64,000 bases of DNA from Methylobacter sp. (GCA_026399025.1 JAPLRU010000073.1:1-64000); one strand, 5' to 3'. Shown: positions 41,270 through 50,049, counted from the first letter of the stretch. The notes: a model not told the origin generated them from the letters alone. Numbers and translations are program-made.

Positions 41270-42651
41270 ATATCTTGTTAATAGAGGATGAAGCGGCGTT
41301 TTGCTTTTCTCGTTATCATAATGATGTTGTTATCAATTCTGAACAATACAAAAAGTATTTTCAGCTTTATTGGCTACAAACCCCAGCCGAAGCGGTATGG
41401 TTATTAGATGCTTACGATGAACTGAGTATTAAAGCACCGCAAGATATTCTTGCATTGGGCTTGCCGCCTGAGATTCTAATCTTTGATTACAGATTATCTT
41501 CGCCAAAAACTAAATTAAAATCACCTAAGCAAGCTTCCAACATCGTAGAACAATTACGAACTTATCTAATAGATAAAGGCATTAGTGTTTTAGCAATTGA
41601 TGAATACAAACAAAGCGTTCCCTCCGTGGGAATGCGGCAAGGGAAAGACAAAATGGGGTGTTATATTGGTGGAACATTGGCTCGCGCTTTTTCAGGTTAT
41701 CCCTGTGCTGCCATACCAACAACTGCTAAGGGCAAAGATGACGTTAAAATTGATGGTGATGATGCAGATTTTTTTGAATGGATAAATAGAAAATATTTAA
41801 AGAATGCTTTTGATGATAAACCAAGACAAACACCTAATATGGAAGGATTCATTAATTATGGGATTAAAATATTTAGAGAAAAGGTAATTGATTTAATCAA
41901 TTCTGGTTTAATTAGAATCCGATTATACGAGCTTGAATTATTATCCAGAAATCCAACGGATGCTAAATTATTGTATCTTTCTATTAGCTCTAATTTAGGG
42001 TATAGAGAAATTCCAATTGCAGGGCTTTTTATTGATACCAGTGAAGACCAAAATGCCTATGAAGAAACGGCTAAAGAATGGGCTATTCAAGTATTAGAAA
42101 GTATGTTTAAAAATGATGACTTTCTCAAAGCAAAAGAAATAGCGAAGATTTATTTTGAATCATTTTATACGCAATCTAAAATTTCAAATGCTCGTCAATT
42201 AAGAGAGAATTTCTCCAATTTAGCATCACACTTTCCTGAGGAAGATATAAATAGTCTCACTCAACAAGAAAAAGCTGATTTATTAGCACTATGCAATCGT
42301 TTTAATGTTAATTTAGGTGATGTTACTAAAAATCCAACAAGCGTAAAAATACATACTGACAGTTTACCCGTATGGAAACAATATCAAAAAATAAACGATT
42401 CAATTGCTAGATGGGTTGTATTGATGCTAATAGTCAGGGCTGCGCAATATGCTCAGCAATACCGATGTAACGAAACTATTTCAGCTAATGACGTACATAA
42501 ACTACTAAATCCTTTACCTAATAATTTACTGATTGATGAAACAAATAACACAGCTTGTACAGCAGTTGGTCGATTAAAATTAAGCGTTGATAATATTTTA
42601 AAGCAAGAACAAAAAAAAAAGGGCTTATTAGCGGTGAAGGGTATTTTCTGA
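41251..42651 (+). CDS. receiver-domain protein with large unknown C-terminal domain
   Basis: 466 residues in the zero frame. A receiver-like start NILLIEDEAAF (acids at 12-14) is followed by LIFDYRLS with Asp79 as probable phospho-acceptor. A large insertion separates it from GGTLARAFSGYP. Residues about 180-440 form an unrecognised helical domain. At 42611-42620 a run of ten A contains the slippery heptamer A_AAA_AAG in register. The zero frame ends after 9 more codons, whereas the -1 frame continues for 31 codons (GEGYFLKLYADEIGF...) to a TAA at 42714-42716 and looks like genuine protein. Probably the output partner of the kinase-like gene it overlaps. Confidence 0.75.
   Translation: MASNKINILLIEDEAAFCFSRYHNDVVINSEQYKKYFQLYWLQTPAEAVWLLDAYDELSIKAPQDILALGLPPEILIFDYRLSSPKTKLKSPKQASNIVEQLRTYLIDKGISVLAIDEYKQSVPSVGMRQGKDKMGCYIGGTLARAFSGYPCAAIPTTAKGKDDVKIDGDDADFFEWINRKYLKNAFDDKPRQTPNMEGFINYGIKIFREKVIDLINSGLIRIRLYELELLSRNPTDAKLLYLSISSNLGYREIPIAGLFIDTSEDQNAYEETAKEWAIQVLESMFKNDDFLKAKEIAKIYFESFYTQSKISNARQLRENFSNLASHFPEEDINSLTQQEKADLLALCNRFNVNLGDVTKNPTSVKIHTDSLPVWKQYQKINDSIARWVVLMLIVRAAQYAQQYRCNETISANDVHKLLNPLPNNLLIDETNNTACTAVGRLKLSVDNILKQEQKKKGLLAVKGIF
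42615..42621 (+). other. candidate -1 frameshift site A_AAA_AAG
   Basis: The zero-frame codons AAA AAG, preceded by A, match the dnaX-type slippery heptamer exactly and lie within an A10 tract also suited to polymerase slippage. Slipping back by one base joins the 466-residue protein to a 31-codon tail ending at 42716. A base-count error in the homopolymer would look the same. Confidence 0.5.
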
Positions 42652-42729
42652 AATTGTACGCCGATGAAATTGGTTTTAATGAAAACCAACCCGACTGGCT
42701 TAAATATGCTCCGTAATAAAATCTCTAAG

Positions 42730-42762
42730 AAAAAAGCCCAGTTTGTTGCTGGGCTTTTCTTT
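42730..42762. terminator. bidirectional intrinsic terminator
   Basis: AAAAGCCCAG, loop TTTGTTG, CTGGGCTTTT, with A-rich and T-rich flanks on both sides. It ends the plus-strand cassette and the small minus-strand gene at 42775. Confidence 0.85.
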
Positions 42763-42774
42763 GTTTACTAATCA

Positions 42775-42957
42775 CTATTTTGCTAGACCTTTATCAAAAC
42801 AACGGCAGGTAATACCAAAGCCAAGTTTTTCACGGTTTTTGGCAATAATACATTTCTTCGCACCATAACAGGGACGGTGAACTTGAAGCGAGACGAAGTC
42901 ACACATTGCCTTGCTTGTTTCGATGTTTTGACTATTTGTTGAAATAACAGCGTTCAT
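42775..42957 (-). CDS. small Cys-containing hypothetical protein
   Basis: 60 residues, four Cys (FVSLQVHRPCYGAKKC, ITCRCFDKG and one nearer the start). A strong AGGAG site about 7 bases before the ATG and the shared terminator at its end support a real gene. No family recognised. The 78-bp tandem repeat lies just upstream of it. Confidence 0.55.
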   Translation of the reverse strand: MNAVISTNSQNIETSKAMCDFVSLQVHRPCYGAKKCIIAKNREKLGFGITCRCFDKGLAK

Positions 42958-43005
42958 TTGATTCTCCTCATGACTTTTACAGATAAATACACACTTTCAG
43001 GAAAG

Positions 43006-43183
43006 TGTTGCGATTGTTGCATATCTGTCAGCACTGCTATTGACATGAGCTGACAATAGGAGGTGTATCAACTCGAACGAAAATGTTGCGATTGTTGCAT
43101 ATCTGTCAGCACTGCTGTTGACATGAGCTGACAATAGGAGGTGTATCAATTCGAACGAAAATGTTGCGATTGTTACATATCTG
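43006..43183. repeat. 78-bp tandem repeat, 2.3 copies
   Basis: Units begin TGTTGCGATTGTTGCATATC at 43006, 43084 and 43162 (the last truncated by the IS66-like end at 43184). Each full unit contains the hairpin arms TGTCAGC and GCTGACA and an AGGAGGTGT stretch resembling a ribosome site. Because 78 is a multiple of 3, a minus-strand frame runs through the repeats, but I do not regard it as a gene. Confidence 0.85.
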
Positions 43184-43198
43184 GTAACTACTCCCCCC
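43184..43198. repeat. IS66-like terminal inverted repeat (right border of cassette)
   Basis: GTAACTACTCCCCCC is the inverted counterpart of the end at 36768-36786 (GGGGGTGAGTAGTTAC). It truncates the tandem repeat, as expected for an insertion border. Confidence 0.5.
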
Positions 43199-43254
43199 AA
43201 AACTTCAACTATCCTTAATGCTATGAAGACCTTAAGCCGCCCAAGCCAAGCAGC

Positions 43255-43344
43255 CCATAGGATGCGCCGACGACAGGAGGCGCATCATTCGCGAACGATG
43301 CGCTTCGTACCTCGCACATCCTATAACTTTTGCGCATCTTATGG
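43255..43344. repeat. ~90-bp dispersed palindromic repeat, copy B
   Basis: Begins CCATAGGATGCGCCGACGAC and ends GCGCATCTTATGG, so the ends are near-perfect inverted repeats (13 bases). Same family and orientation as copy A at 36379-36455. The two copies bracket the AT-rich cassette. Confidence 0.75.
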
Positions 43345-43406
43345 CCTTGGGGTTCGGCGTTCCCGGTGTGTGTAGCGTGTCTCGTCTTAGTTGGTAGCAG
43401 TAAAAA

Positions 43407-43437
43407 GAAAGGGAGTCTCGTTTTAGGCTCCCTTTTT
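43407..43437 (+). terminator. terminator-like hairpin with no gene before it
   Basis: AAGGGAG, then AGGCTCCCTT and TTTT. It resembles the terminator after the 9-haem cytochrome (35419), but the nearest upstream plus-strand gene already has its own terminator at 42730. Probably what is left of an ancestral arrangement before the cassette inserted. Confidence 0.6.
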
Positions 43438-43459
43438 TATGTTCCCTTATTTTGACTAT

Positions 43460-43499
43460 GGCATATCGCACAGTTTTTAAAAAAACTATGTGATATGCC
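43460..43499. promoter_or_regulatory. 40-bp palindrome upstream of the 8-haem cytochrome gene
   Basis: Arms GGCATATCGCACAGTTTTTA and the complement of GGCATATCACATAGTTTTTT. It is nearly identical to 32199-32238, and lies 132 bases before the start of the paralogous cytochrome gene (192 bases in the other case). Shared position and conservation point to an operator or common promoter-region element. Confidence 0.6.
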
Positions 43500-43630
43500 G
43501 TATAAATTAAAAAAACCTGCAAAAATAAATACATAACCTACTGAAAATAAAGTTTTTATAAAAAGGTATGTATATTGCATAACTTTTCCGGGGCTTCACA
43601 TAAAAATAATTTTTCAAAAAGGAAAGGGTT

Positions 43631-46600
43631 ATGCTCAATCAAAAAATACCACCGCCATTCCGGCAAAAGTGCAGGCTGGGACTGATTACGCTCACGCTAG
43701 TTATGGCGATAATGAATTTATCCAGTGCTCAAGCTGCGGCAGTTCCGATAATGGCGACGGCAAAATATGATGCGACCGAAGACAAAGTTGTTGTTGCCGG
43801 GAAAATACTTGGCGCTAATGCTAAAGATTCAAAAGTGACGGCTTATGACGCCGCCACGAATGTCATTCTTTACACGGTTAATGCCGATAGCAAAAACAGT
43901 TTCACTATGAAATTGCTCAGCGCAACGTCTAGGCCGTGTTTAGTGCGTATTGAGGTAACCAATCCAAAAGATAATTCACAAATGCAGGTATTATTGCCGG
44001 TGAGCGTTGCGGGTAAATCTTGTTCGACTGTTCCTGCGTGTGCGATTACTAAGCCCGCAATGGACACTGAAATTACCGAAGGCAGTTCAATTTCTTTTGA
44101 ATCGTCTCCTGTAAAAGGTGAATCGTTATGGTCTATTAATGATGGTTCGGCGGATGTGCCGCAAGCATCGGTAAATCATCAATTCACCGATGCGGGTAAA
44201 TATCGCGTAACGTTAAAAGTTACCGACGGCAAAAACCAATGCTTAGACGACGTAACGGTTTCCGTGATTCCACCGAAAGGCACGAACCCAAACGGCAAAG
44301 TTAAAGAACAAGTTGCGCCTGCTTTAGGTGGAGCAATGCCGAAGGAAAAAGCCGGCAAAGTAACTAATGATGAAGATGCGCTGGTGGTTTTACCGTATGA
44401 AGATATGGGAATGCAAGGCGGCAGCCAAATTCATTTGCCTTTCAATGCGATGATTAACTACAACGCATTGAATGCCCAAGTCGTTAAAAAAGTGCCCCAT
44501 AAGCCGATATTACTCGATGACTCCAGTGTGGATCTGGCTTATTCAGCCGCGTCCAATGCCAAAGACCCGGCCGGTAAAGGTTCCATCAACTCAACCAGTC
44601 AAAACTTGTTCGACAAAAACCAAGTCGGCGCCAACTACGATCCGATAGCCAGTGAAATCGATCCTGCAACAGGCAAACCCTTAAAAAACGTGTTTATCGA
44701 TGGGCAAGATTATCATCAGGCTAAAATTCGTAAATCGGAACAATGGGACAGAATTCATCAGCCCTTGGCTAAAGAACAAGGCATTAATGAAATAGGGATG
44801 GCGTACCCCGATCAGCAAAACCGTTTTATGCCGGCATTCGCACCCGCGTTACCCGATCAAGGCGTTAGAGGGAATGTAGACAAAGCGCTGGGAATGCGTG
44901 AAATGCCGGGTATTGCTAATCCGTATGTAAAGAACGATCCAAAAAAATTCGATTACAGTCCCGAAAAACAAATTTTTGCAGCACAATTTATTCCAGTAAG
45001 CGACATCGACGATCAGGGCCGCACAAATCCTTATCCGTTAATGCGTGTGGAAGCAAAAGTTGGCAATAAAACGGTTGCCAAAACCGATGCCGTTTATACA
45101 ACCGCTTCGGAAACACGTTGCCGCGAATGTCACTCCGCGGGAAAAATTGCAGGCGATGAAGACGTTTGGCGGATGCCGGTTACAACAGATGAATTAGTCG
45201 CACCGGACGGAAAAAGCCCAGGCGCGGCAACGGGAGCAGGTAGTTTCGATCCGGGTGTCGACCCAACAAAAGCGTGGCCGCCGGCTGTTCATAATAAATT
45301 CGACGACAAAATTGCGGACAATCCAACGTTCACAAATTTAGCCATGGAAATGAACGATCCTGCCAACAAAAACTATATTCCGCGCGATCAAAACAATTTG
45401 CGAAAAGACCGCGTAAAAGAATCGCGTTGGGTAAAAGTCGACGCGGCTGGAAAACCTACGTCACAAACCAGTCCGACAAAACCTGCTAACGCGGATGCCG
45501 CTTGGAAATTGCAAGTCCGTTTAAATTTCCGTGCGCCTGAAGAAGAAGGCGGCTCATCGTGGGTTGAACAAGAAAAAGCAGCGTTATTCAACACCCTAGT
45601 CATGCACGATTACATGGTGTATTACGGACCGACACCCGCAACCGGAGCAAAATGGCCGGCAAGTTATTCATCTCAGCTTGCAGACGGTTATGCAGACGAT
45701 AAAGGTAAATCTCGCGCTCAACCGATGTACTTCTGTGCCGGACATCATCAAAGCGCGCTTAAATTTGACGTAGGTATTGTGCCGCGTGCGTTCCAAACCA
45801 ACCGTTCGGATTATTCAAAAGCCTTCCATGCTTTCCACGGCAAAATGCAAGTGTATAAAGCGGACATAAGCGCGGCAGTTAGCGCGGACGGTTTAGCGCA
45901 TAAAAAAGGCGATCTGATTCGTGACGAACGCGGACATCCTAAAATGCTGGGCGGGCGCGGTTGGGATTCCCAACATAACGATGATAATGGCGTGCCGTTA
46001 AAACCCGATGCGGACGGTAATTTAACGGTTCCAACCACGCAGGTTTATGACGCGGCCAAAAACAACTGGCGACCCGATTTATTCCCGGCGGATAAAAATG
46101 GCGAGCCATTGGTTAAAGTGGGTGAAAAAGTAGCTACCGAAGATAACTGTAATAAATGTCATACCGGCGCGACTGAAAAAAGCTACCGCGACATTCATCA
46201 CACGGCAGGTTTGAAATGCGACAGTTGTCATGGCGATATGCTTGCGGTTGGCAACGTTTATCCAAACCAAGGTTATGACGCGAACTTAACGGGCGGCGGC
46301 GCTTACACGGGAGACTCCGTTAATTTCCGTAGACCGTGGTTGGATGAACCGAATTGCGGCTCCTGTCACGTTGGCGATGGCAACAAAGCCAATAACGGCA
46401 AAGGTGAAAACTTCAGCGCAGGCGTTTTACGTCAAGCATGGAAAGCGGGCGATAAAACGGGCTTTAGTCGTAATCCAAGCAATGCGCGTTTTGCCGTCAT
46501 GCCAACCAAAGAAAATCGTCTTGAGCCGGTAACTGCGCCGGACACAACGAAAACGCCGACGATTACACTGGTTGAGGATAAAAGCAAGCCTATTGATCCC

Positions 46601-47389
46601 GTTACCGGAAAATATCCAATGATGGAACTGGCAACCTATCCGTCTGTAACGAAATATGTCGGCGTACCTGTATCGCAAGCGTTGTATCGCAAAAGCGCCG
46701 ATGTACATGGCAGCGGAGCGAATGGCTCGTTGAATTGTTCAACCTGTCACGGCGGTTCACACGCAATCTGGCCGAACCAAAATCCGAATGCTAACGACAA
46801 CCAAACTGCAAAACAGTTGCAAGGTTACGATGGCAACATTGCGGAATGCTCGGTTTGTCATGTCAAGGACGATTTCAAAACGGGCTTGGTCGCTACCGAT
46901 GGCGGCACAAGCGGTTTAGGCGTTGGGCAAGGCATACGCGATGGAACGGTGGTTGATTCCAGCAGTCCAAAAGCCTTCTTGGCAGGTCCTCACGGTATTC
47001 ACCCCGTTGGCGATAAATCGTGGTATTACCATGCGGATGGCGCGGCAAGAAATACCGCGAATGATGCAAACCGTAAATTCAACGGCGGTTGGCATAATGA
47101 CTTTGCGAAAAAACCAGGCCCCGATGGCGAAGACCAATGCGCGGCGTGCCACGGAGCGGATCACAAAGGCACGCGCTTGTCGAAAACCCTTGTTGACCGG
47201 ACCTTGACAGATGCAAAAGGCGCATCTATTAAAGTGGTGAAAGGTCAAATTATCGGTTGTGATTTGTGTCACACACTGGATAAAAGCTTCATAGATTCAC
47301 CCAAAGGCATAGCGCAAGATCACGCGCCGCCTCAACCTGAAACGTTTGTGATTAAAGCCGCGCCGACAACGGGAGGTATGGGGCACTAA
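43631..47389 (+). CDS. giant secreted c-type cytochrome, 8 CXXCH plus one degenerate CXXHH
   Basis: 1252 residues, paralogue of the 979-residue protein. Good AAGGAAAGG ribosome site. Signal peptide ends near SSAQAAA (36). Two Ig/PKD-like domains (about 38-130 and 138-222) precede the shared block ILLDDSSVDLAYSAASNAKDP. CXXCH motifs: RCRECH, NCNKCH, KCDSCH, NCGSCH, NCSTCH, ECSVCH, QCAACH and GCDLCH. Where the paralogue has CYGCH, this protein has FCAGHH, so the second attachment Cys is gone. Insertions of 60-100 residues between motifs explain the extra length. Predicted surface electron carrier. Confidence 0.88.
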   Translation: MLNQKIPPPFRQKCRLGLITLTLVMAIMNLSSAQAAAVPIMATAKYDATEDKVVVAGKILGANAKDSKVTAYDAATNVILYTVNADSKNSFTMKLLSATSRPCLVRIEVTNPKDNSQMQVLLPVSVAGKSCSTVPACAITKPAMDTEITEGSSISFESSPVKGESLWSINDGSADVPQASVNHQFTDAGKYRVTLKVTDGKNQCLDDVTVSVIPPKGTNPNGKVKEQVAPALGGAMPKEKAGKVTNDEDALVVLPYEDMGMQGGSQIHLPFNAMINYNALNAQVVKKVPHKPILLDDSSVDLAYSAASNAKDPAGKGSINSTSQNLFDKNQVGANYDPIASEIDPATGKPLKNVFIDGQDYHQAKIRKSEQWDRIHQPLAKEQGINEIGMAYPDQQNRFMPAFAPALPDQGVRGNVDKALGMREMPGIANPYVKNDPKKFDYSPEKQIFAAQFIPVSDIDDQGRTNPYPLMRVEAKVGNKTVAKTDAVYTTASETRCRECHSAGKIAGDEDVWRMPVTTDELVAPDGKSPGAATGAGSFDPGVDPTKAWPPAVHNKFDDKIADNPTFTNLAMEMNDPANKNYIPRDQNNLRKDRVKESRWVKVDAAGKPTSQTSPTKPANADAAWKLQVRLNFRAPEEEGGSSWVEQEKAALFNTLVMHDYMVYYGPTPATGAKWPASYSSQLADGYADDKGKSRAQPMYFCAGHHQSALKFDVGIVPRAFQTNRSDYSKAFHAFHGKMQVYKADISAAVSADGLAHKKGDLIRDERGHPKMLGGRGWDSQHNDDNGVPLKPDADGNLTVPTTQVYDAAKNNWRPDLFPADKNGEPLVKVGEKVATEDNCNKCHTGATEKSYRDIHHTAGLKCDSCHGDMLAVGNVYPNQGYDANLTGGGAYTGDSVNFRRPWLDEPNCGSCHVGDGNKANNGKGENFSAGVLRQAWKAGDKTGFSRNPSNARFAVMPTKENRLEPVTAPDTTKTPTITLVEDKSKPIDPVTGKYPMMELATYPSVTKYVGVPVSQALYRKSADVHGSGANGSLNCSTCHGGSHAIWPNQNPNANDNQTAKQLQGYDGNIAECSVCHVKDDFKTGLVATDGGTSGLGVGQGIRDGTVVDSSSPKAFLAGPHGIHPVGDKSWYYHADGAARNTANDANRKFNGGWHNDFAKKPGPDGEDQCAACHGADHKGTRLSKTLVDRTLTDAKGASIKVVKGQIIGCDLCHTLDKSFIDSPKGIAQDHAPPQPETFVIKAAPTTGGMGH

Positions 47390-47396
47390 AAACACT

Positions 47397-47552
47397 TGTA
47401 GCTATTCAGCGAATCGCTGTGAATACGCCCCCTCTCCTGATGGAGAGGGTCGGGGAGAGGAGAAATAAACTAGTAAAAAGTCATTTTTGATTCCCCTCAC
47501 CCTACCCTCTCCCACTGGAGAGGGATGTTGTGCTTCACGCTGAATAGTTGCA
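47397..47552. repeat. palindromic element with paired GGAGAGGG hairpins
   Basis: Outer inverted ends AGCTATTCAGCG (from about 47400) and CGCTGAATAG (to about 47550) enclose two related hairpins, CCCTCTCCTGATGGAGAGGG and CCCTCTCCCACTGGAGAGGG, arranged head to head. Related to the single hairpin at 10177. Confidence 0.6.
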
Positions 47553-47574
47553 AACACTGGTTATAAACTTTAAG

Positions 47575-47607
47575 AAGGGGGACGTTGCAAAACGTTCCCT
47601 TTTTTTG
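47575..47607 (+). terminator. intrinsic terminator after the 8-haem cytochrome gene
   Basis: GGGGACGTT, loop GCAA, AACGTTCCC, then a T-run of seven. Confidence 0.8.
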
Positions 47608-47657
47608 TTTTAACATATCGCGAATTTGTCGCGCCCACGAAATCTATAGTCCGAATT

Positions 47658-48806
47658 ATGAATAAAGCCTTAATTTTTGCCGGATTGCTGTTTGCATCCG
47701 GCATCCAAGCGCAAGCTAATCAAAAAATCATCGCCAATGCGGGTGCCGACCAAAATGTCAATTTATCAACCCGTGTTACGCTTTCCGGTAACGTGGCGGC
47801 GCAAATTCAAGGGCAATTAAACGATACCGGCATTACTTTTTGTTCCGATGGCGCATTTAACGTGGCGGGCTGCGGCATTAGCACTTATCCGCGCCAAGAT
47901 GCCGAATTCGGGCGGGATTTTTTTAACAACGATGACAAAGACGGTCACGCGGGATTTAGTTTTAGCAAAATCAGTGCGACGGGCGAAAAATTGCCGCTTG
48001 ATGCAATCGAATGGGCGTGCGTCAAAGACAATGTGACGGGATTGTTATGGGAAGTGAAAACCGCTAAAAATTCGATCAAAACATATCGATTTGCAGATGC
48101 TAAAAAAGCTGTGAAAGCGATAAACACGCAAAAATTATGTGGCAAAACGAATTGGCGTTTACCGAAAATTCAAGAGTTGCAAGGTATTGTGAATTACAGC
48201 GTAGCGTTTCCCGATCCAAATATCGACCAAACTTTTTTCCCAAATTCAACCAACACTATTTATTGGTCGGCAACGCCTTATGCCAAAAATCCAAACAATG
48301 CTTGGGGTATTTATTTTGACGATGGGCGCGTTTTTGAACAGGATAAAAAAACGCGCGCGGCGATTCGCTTGGTCAGTTCAGCGCAAAAATCGGTGGCAAA
48401 AAAATATGTGATATCAAAAGACGGCACAGAAGTTTTCGACATGCAAACGGGGTTGACGTGGCGACGTTGCGTGGAAGGCATGACCTGGAACGGTACGACC
48501 TGCGTAGGTTATCCGTTTGGCGGAATGTTGATTGAAAGTTTACAGCGCGCCGCCGGCGAAGCGCGTTTAACCGGCAAAGCGTGGCGGTTACCGAATATCA
48601 AGGAATTGGCAAGTCTGGTTGATACGGCGCAGCCAAATTTAGCGATAGATTTAACGGCATTCCCCGAAACGCCAAATGACCAAATGTGGTCTTCGTCGCC
48701 TTATGCGTTAGATGCCTTTTTTGGTTGGGCGGTGCATTTTTACTACGGCTCAAGCTATTACACATATTTAGAAGACATTGCGATGATGCGTTTAGTCAAG
48801 GATTAG
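47658..48806 (+). CDS. secreted protein with two DUF1566 (Lcl C-terminal) domains
   Basis: 382 residues. Signal peptide MNKALIFAGLLFASGIQAQA, a short beta-strand spacer (IIANAGADQNVNLSTRVTLSG, PKD-lead-like), then two DUF1566 units with NVTGLLWEV / WRLPKIQELQGIV / YWSATPYA and MQTGLTWRRC / WRLPNIKELASLV / MWSSSPYA. The domain family is secreted and of uncertain role, related to C-type-lectin-like folds and attachment. It follows the giant cytochrome after a terminator. Confidence 0.85.
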   Translation: MNKALIFAGLLFASGIQAQANQKIIANAGADQNVNLSTRVTLSGNVAAQIQGQLNDTGITFCSDGAFNVAGCGISTYPRQDAEFGRDFFNNDDKDGHAGFSFSKISATGEKLPLDAIEWACVKDNVTGLLWEVKTAKNSIKTYRFADAKKAVKAINTQKLCGKTNWRLPKIQELQGIVNYSVAFPDPNIDQTFFPNSTNTIYWSATPYAKNPNNAWGIYFDDGRVFEQDKKTRAAIRLVSSAQKSVAKKYVISKDGTEVFDMQTGLTWRRCVEGMTWNGTTCVGYPFGGMLIESLQRAAGEARLTGKAWRLPNIKELASLVDTAQPNLAIDLTAFPETPNDQMWSSSPYALDAFFGWAVHFYYGSSYYTYLEDIAMMRLVKD

Positions 48807-49041
48807 CCCTGCCGAGAGGGTTTGGGGCGAGTGCAATAAAATGCCTAGGTTATCCGAGCGCGTATAAAACTGTTGAGTCTTCCGATCGTGATTGCCCTTC
48901 ATTAGCGTCATCCATGCCGCTCTTTATGATTTACAATACCGCATTAGCTTGAAATAACCGGAAAGCGGCTTTGGCTTTACGCGTAACACAAGCTTGATCG
49001 TATTTTTTAAGAAAAACAACTTATCCTCGGAGCAATCAAGA

Positions 49042-50049
49042 ATGACCAATCATGTTACTTTGACCCAGTTTATCATCGAGCAGCAACGCGAGCTGCCGGG
49101 GGTATCGGGGACGTTTACTTCATTATTAAACGATGTGGTGACCGCCTGTAAAAAAATCTCGCATTTGGTTAACCGGGGCAATCTGATCGGCGTACTGGGC
49201 AGCGCCGACTCCGAGAACGTACAAGGCGAAGTGCAAAAGAAACTGGACATCATCACTAACGACATCATGGTGGATGCGCTGAATTGGACCGGTCATTTGG
49301 CCGGGATGGCTTCGGAAGAAATCGACGGCGTTATTCCGATTCCCTCGCAGTATCCCAAAGGCAAATATCTGGCCTTATTTGATCCGTTGGACGGTTCTTC
49401 GAATATCGACGTTAATCTGGCGGTCGGCACCATCTTCTCGATACTGCGTTGCCGCGAAGGCGTCGATCCGGCTTTGGAGGATTTTTTGCGTAAAGGCAGC
49501 GAACAGGTTTGCGCGGGCTTTGTGCTGTACGGCCCGTCAACGATGATGGTGCTAACCACCGGGCATGGCGTTAACGGCTTTACTTTGGATCAGGATATAG
49601 GCGAGTTTATCCTGACCCATCCTGCGATGAAAATCCCCGCTGACACCGGCGAATTTGCAATCAACATGTCGAATCAGCGCTTTTGGGAGCCCCCGGTACG
49701 CCGTTATATCGATGAATGTTTGCAAGGTAGCGAAGGCCTGCGGGAAAAAGATTTTAATATGCGCTGGATCGCGTCGATGGTGGCGGAGGTTTACCGAATA
49801 CTCACGCGCGGCGGCGTTTTTATGTATCCGTATGATTTACGCGACCCGTCGAGAGCCGGAAAGCTGCGCCTCATGTATGAAGCCAATCCGATGGCTTTTA
49901 TTATCGAGCAAGCGGGCGGGGCGTGTTCTACCGGCCGCGAACGCATTTTGGATATTAAGCCCCAAGGTCTGCATCAGCGGGTGCCGGTTATTTTAGGTTC
50001 GAAGAATGAGGTCGAGCGGATCGTCGGGTATCACAACGAAAAAATGTAG
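49042..50049 (+). CDS. fbp: class I fructose-1,6-bisphosphatase
   Basis: 335 residues from [16 protein letters not shown] lies about 10 bases before this ATG, while the frame also opens at 48994. It removes the 1-phosphate from fructose-1,6-bisphosphate in gluconeogenesis or the Calvin and ribulose-monophosphate regeneration routes. Metal-binding signatures: MASEEID near residue 92 and [14 protein letters not shown] near 113. Substrate loop: GGVFMYPYD near 256. Length matches the family. Stands alone between repeats. Confidence 0.95.
   Translation: MTNHVTLTQFIIEQQRELPGVSGTFTSLLNDVVTACKKISHLVNRGNLIGVLGSADSENVQGEVQKKLDIITNDIMVDALNWTGHLAGMASEEIDGVIPIPSQYPKGKYLALFDPLDGSSNIDVNLAVGTIFSILRCREGVDPALEDFLRKGSEQVCAGFVLYGPSTMMVLTTGHGVNGFTLDQDIGEFILTHPAMKIPADTGEFAINMSNQRFWEPPVRRYIDECLQGSEGLREKDFNMRWIASMVAEVYRILTRGGVFMYPYDLRDPSRAGKLRLMYEANPMAFIIEQAGGACSTGRERILDIKPQGLHQRVPVILGSKNEVERIVGYHNEKM

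Noticed and set aside
43006-43183. CRISPR array
   Set aside because: Repeats are contiguous 78-bp units with no unique spacers and no cas genes nearby.
42997-43200. 67-residue minus-strand frame with a 26-residue repeat
   Set aside because: It exists only because a 78-bp DNA repeat is a multiple of three; no ribosome site, and it ends at an insertion border.
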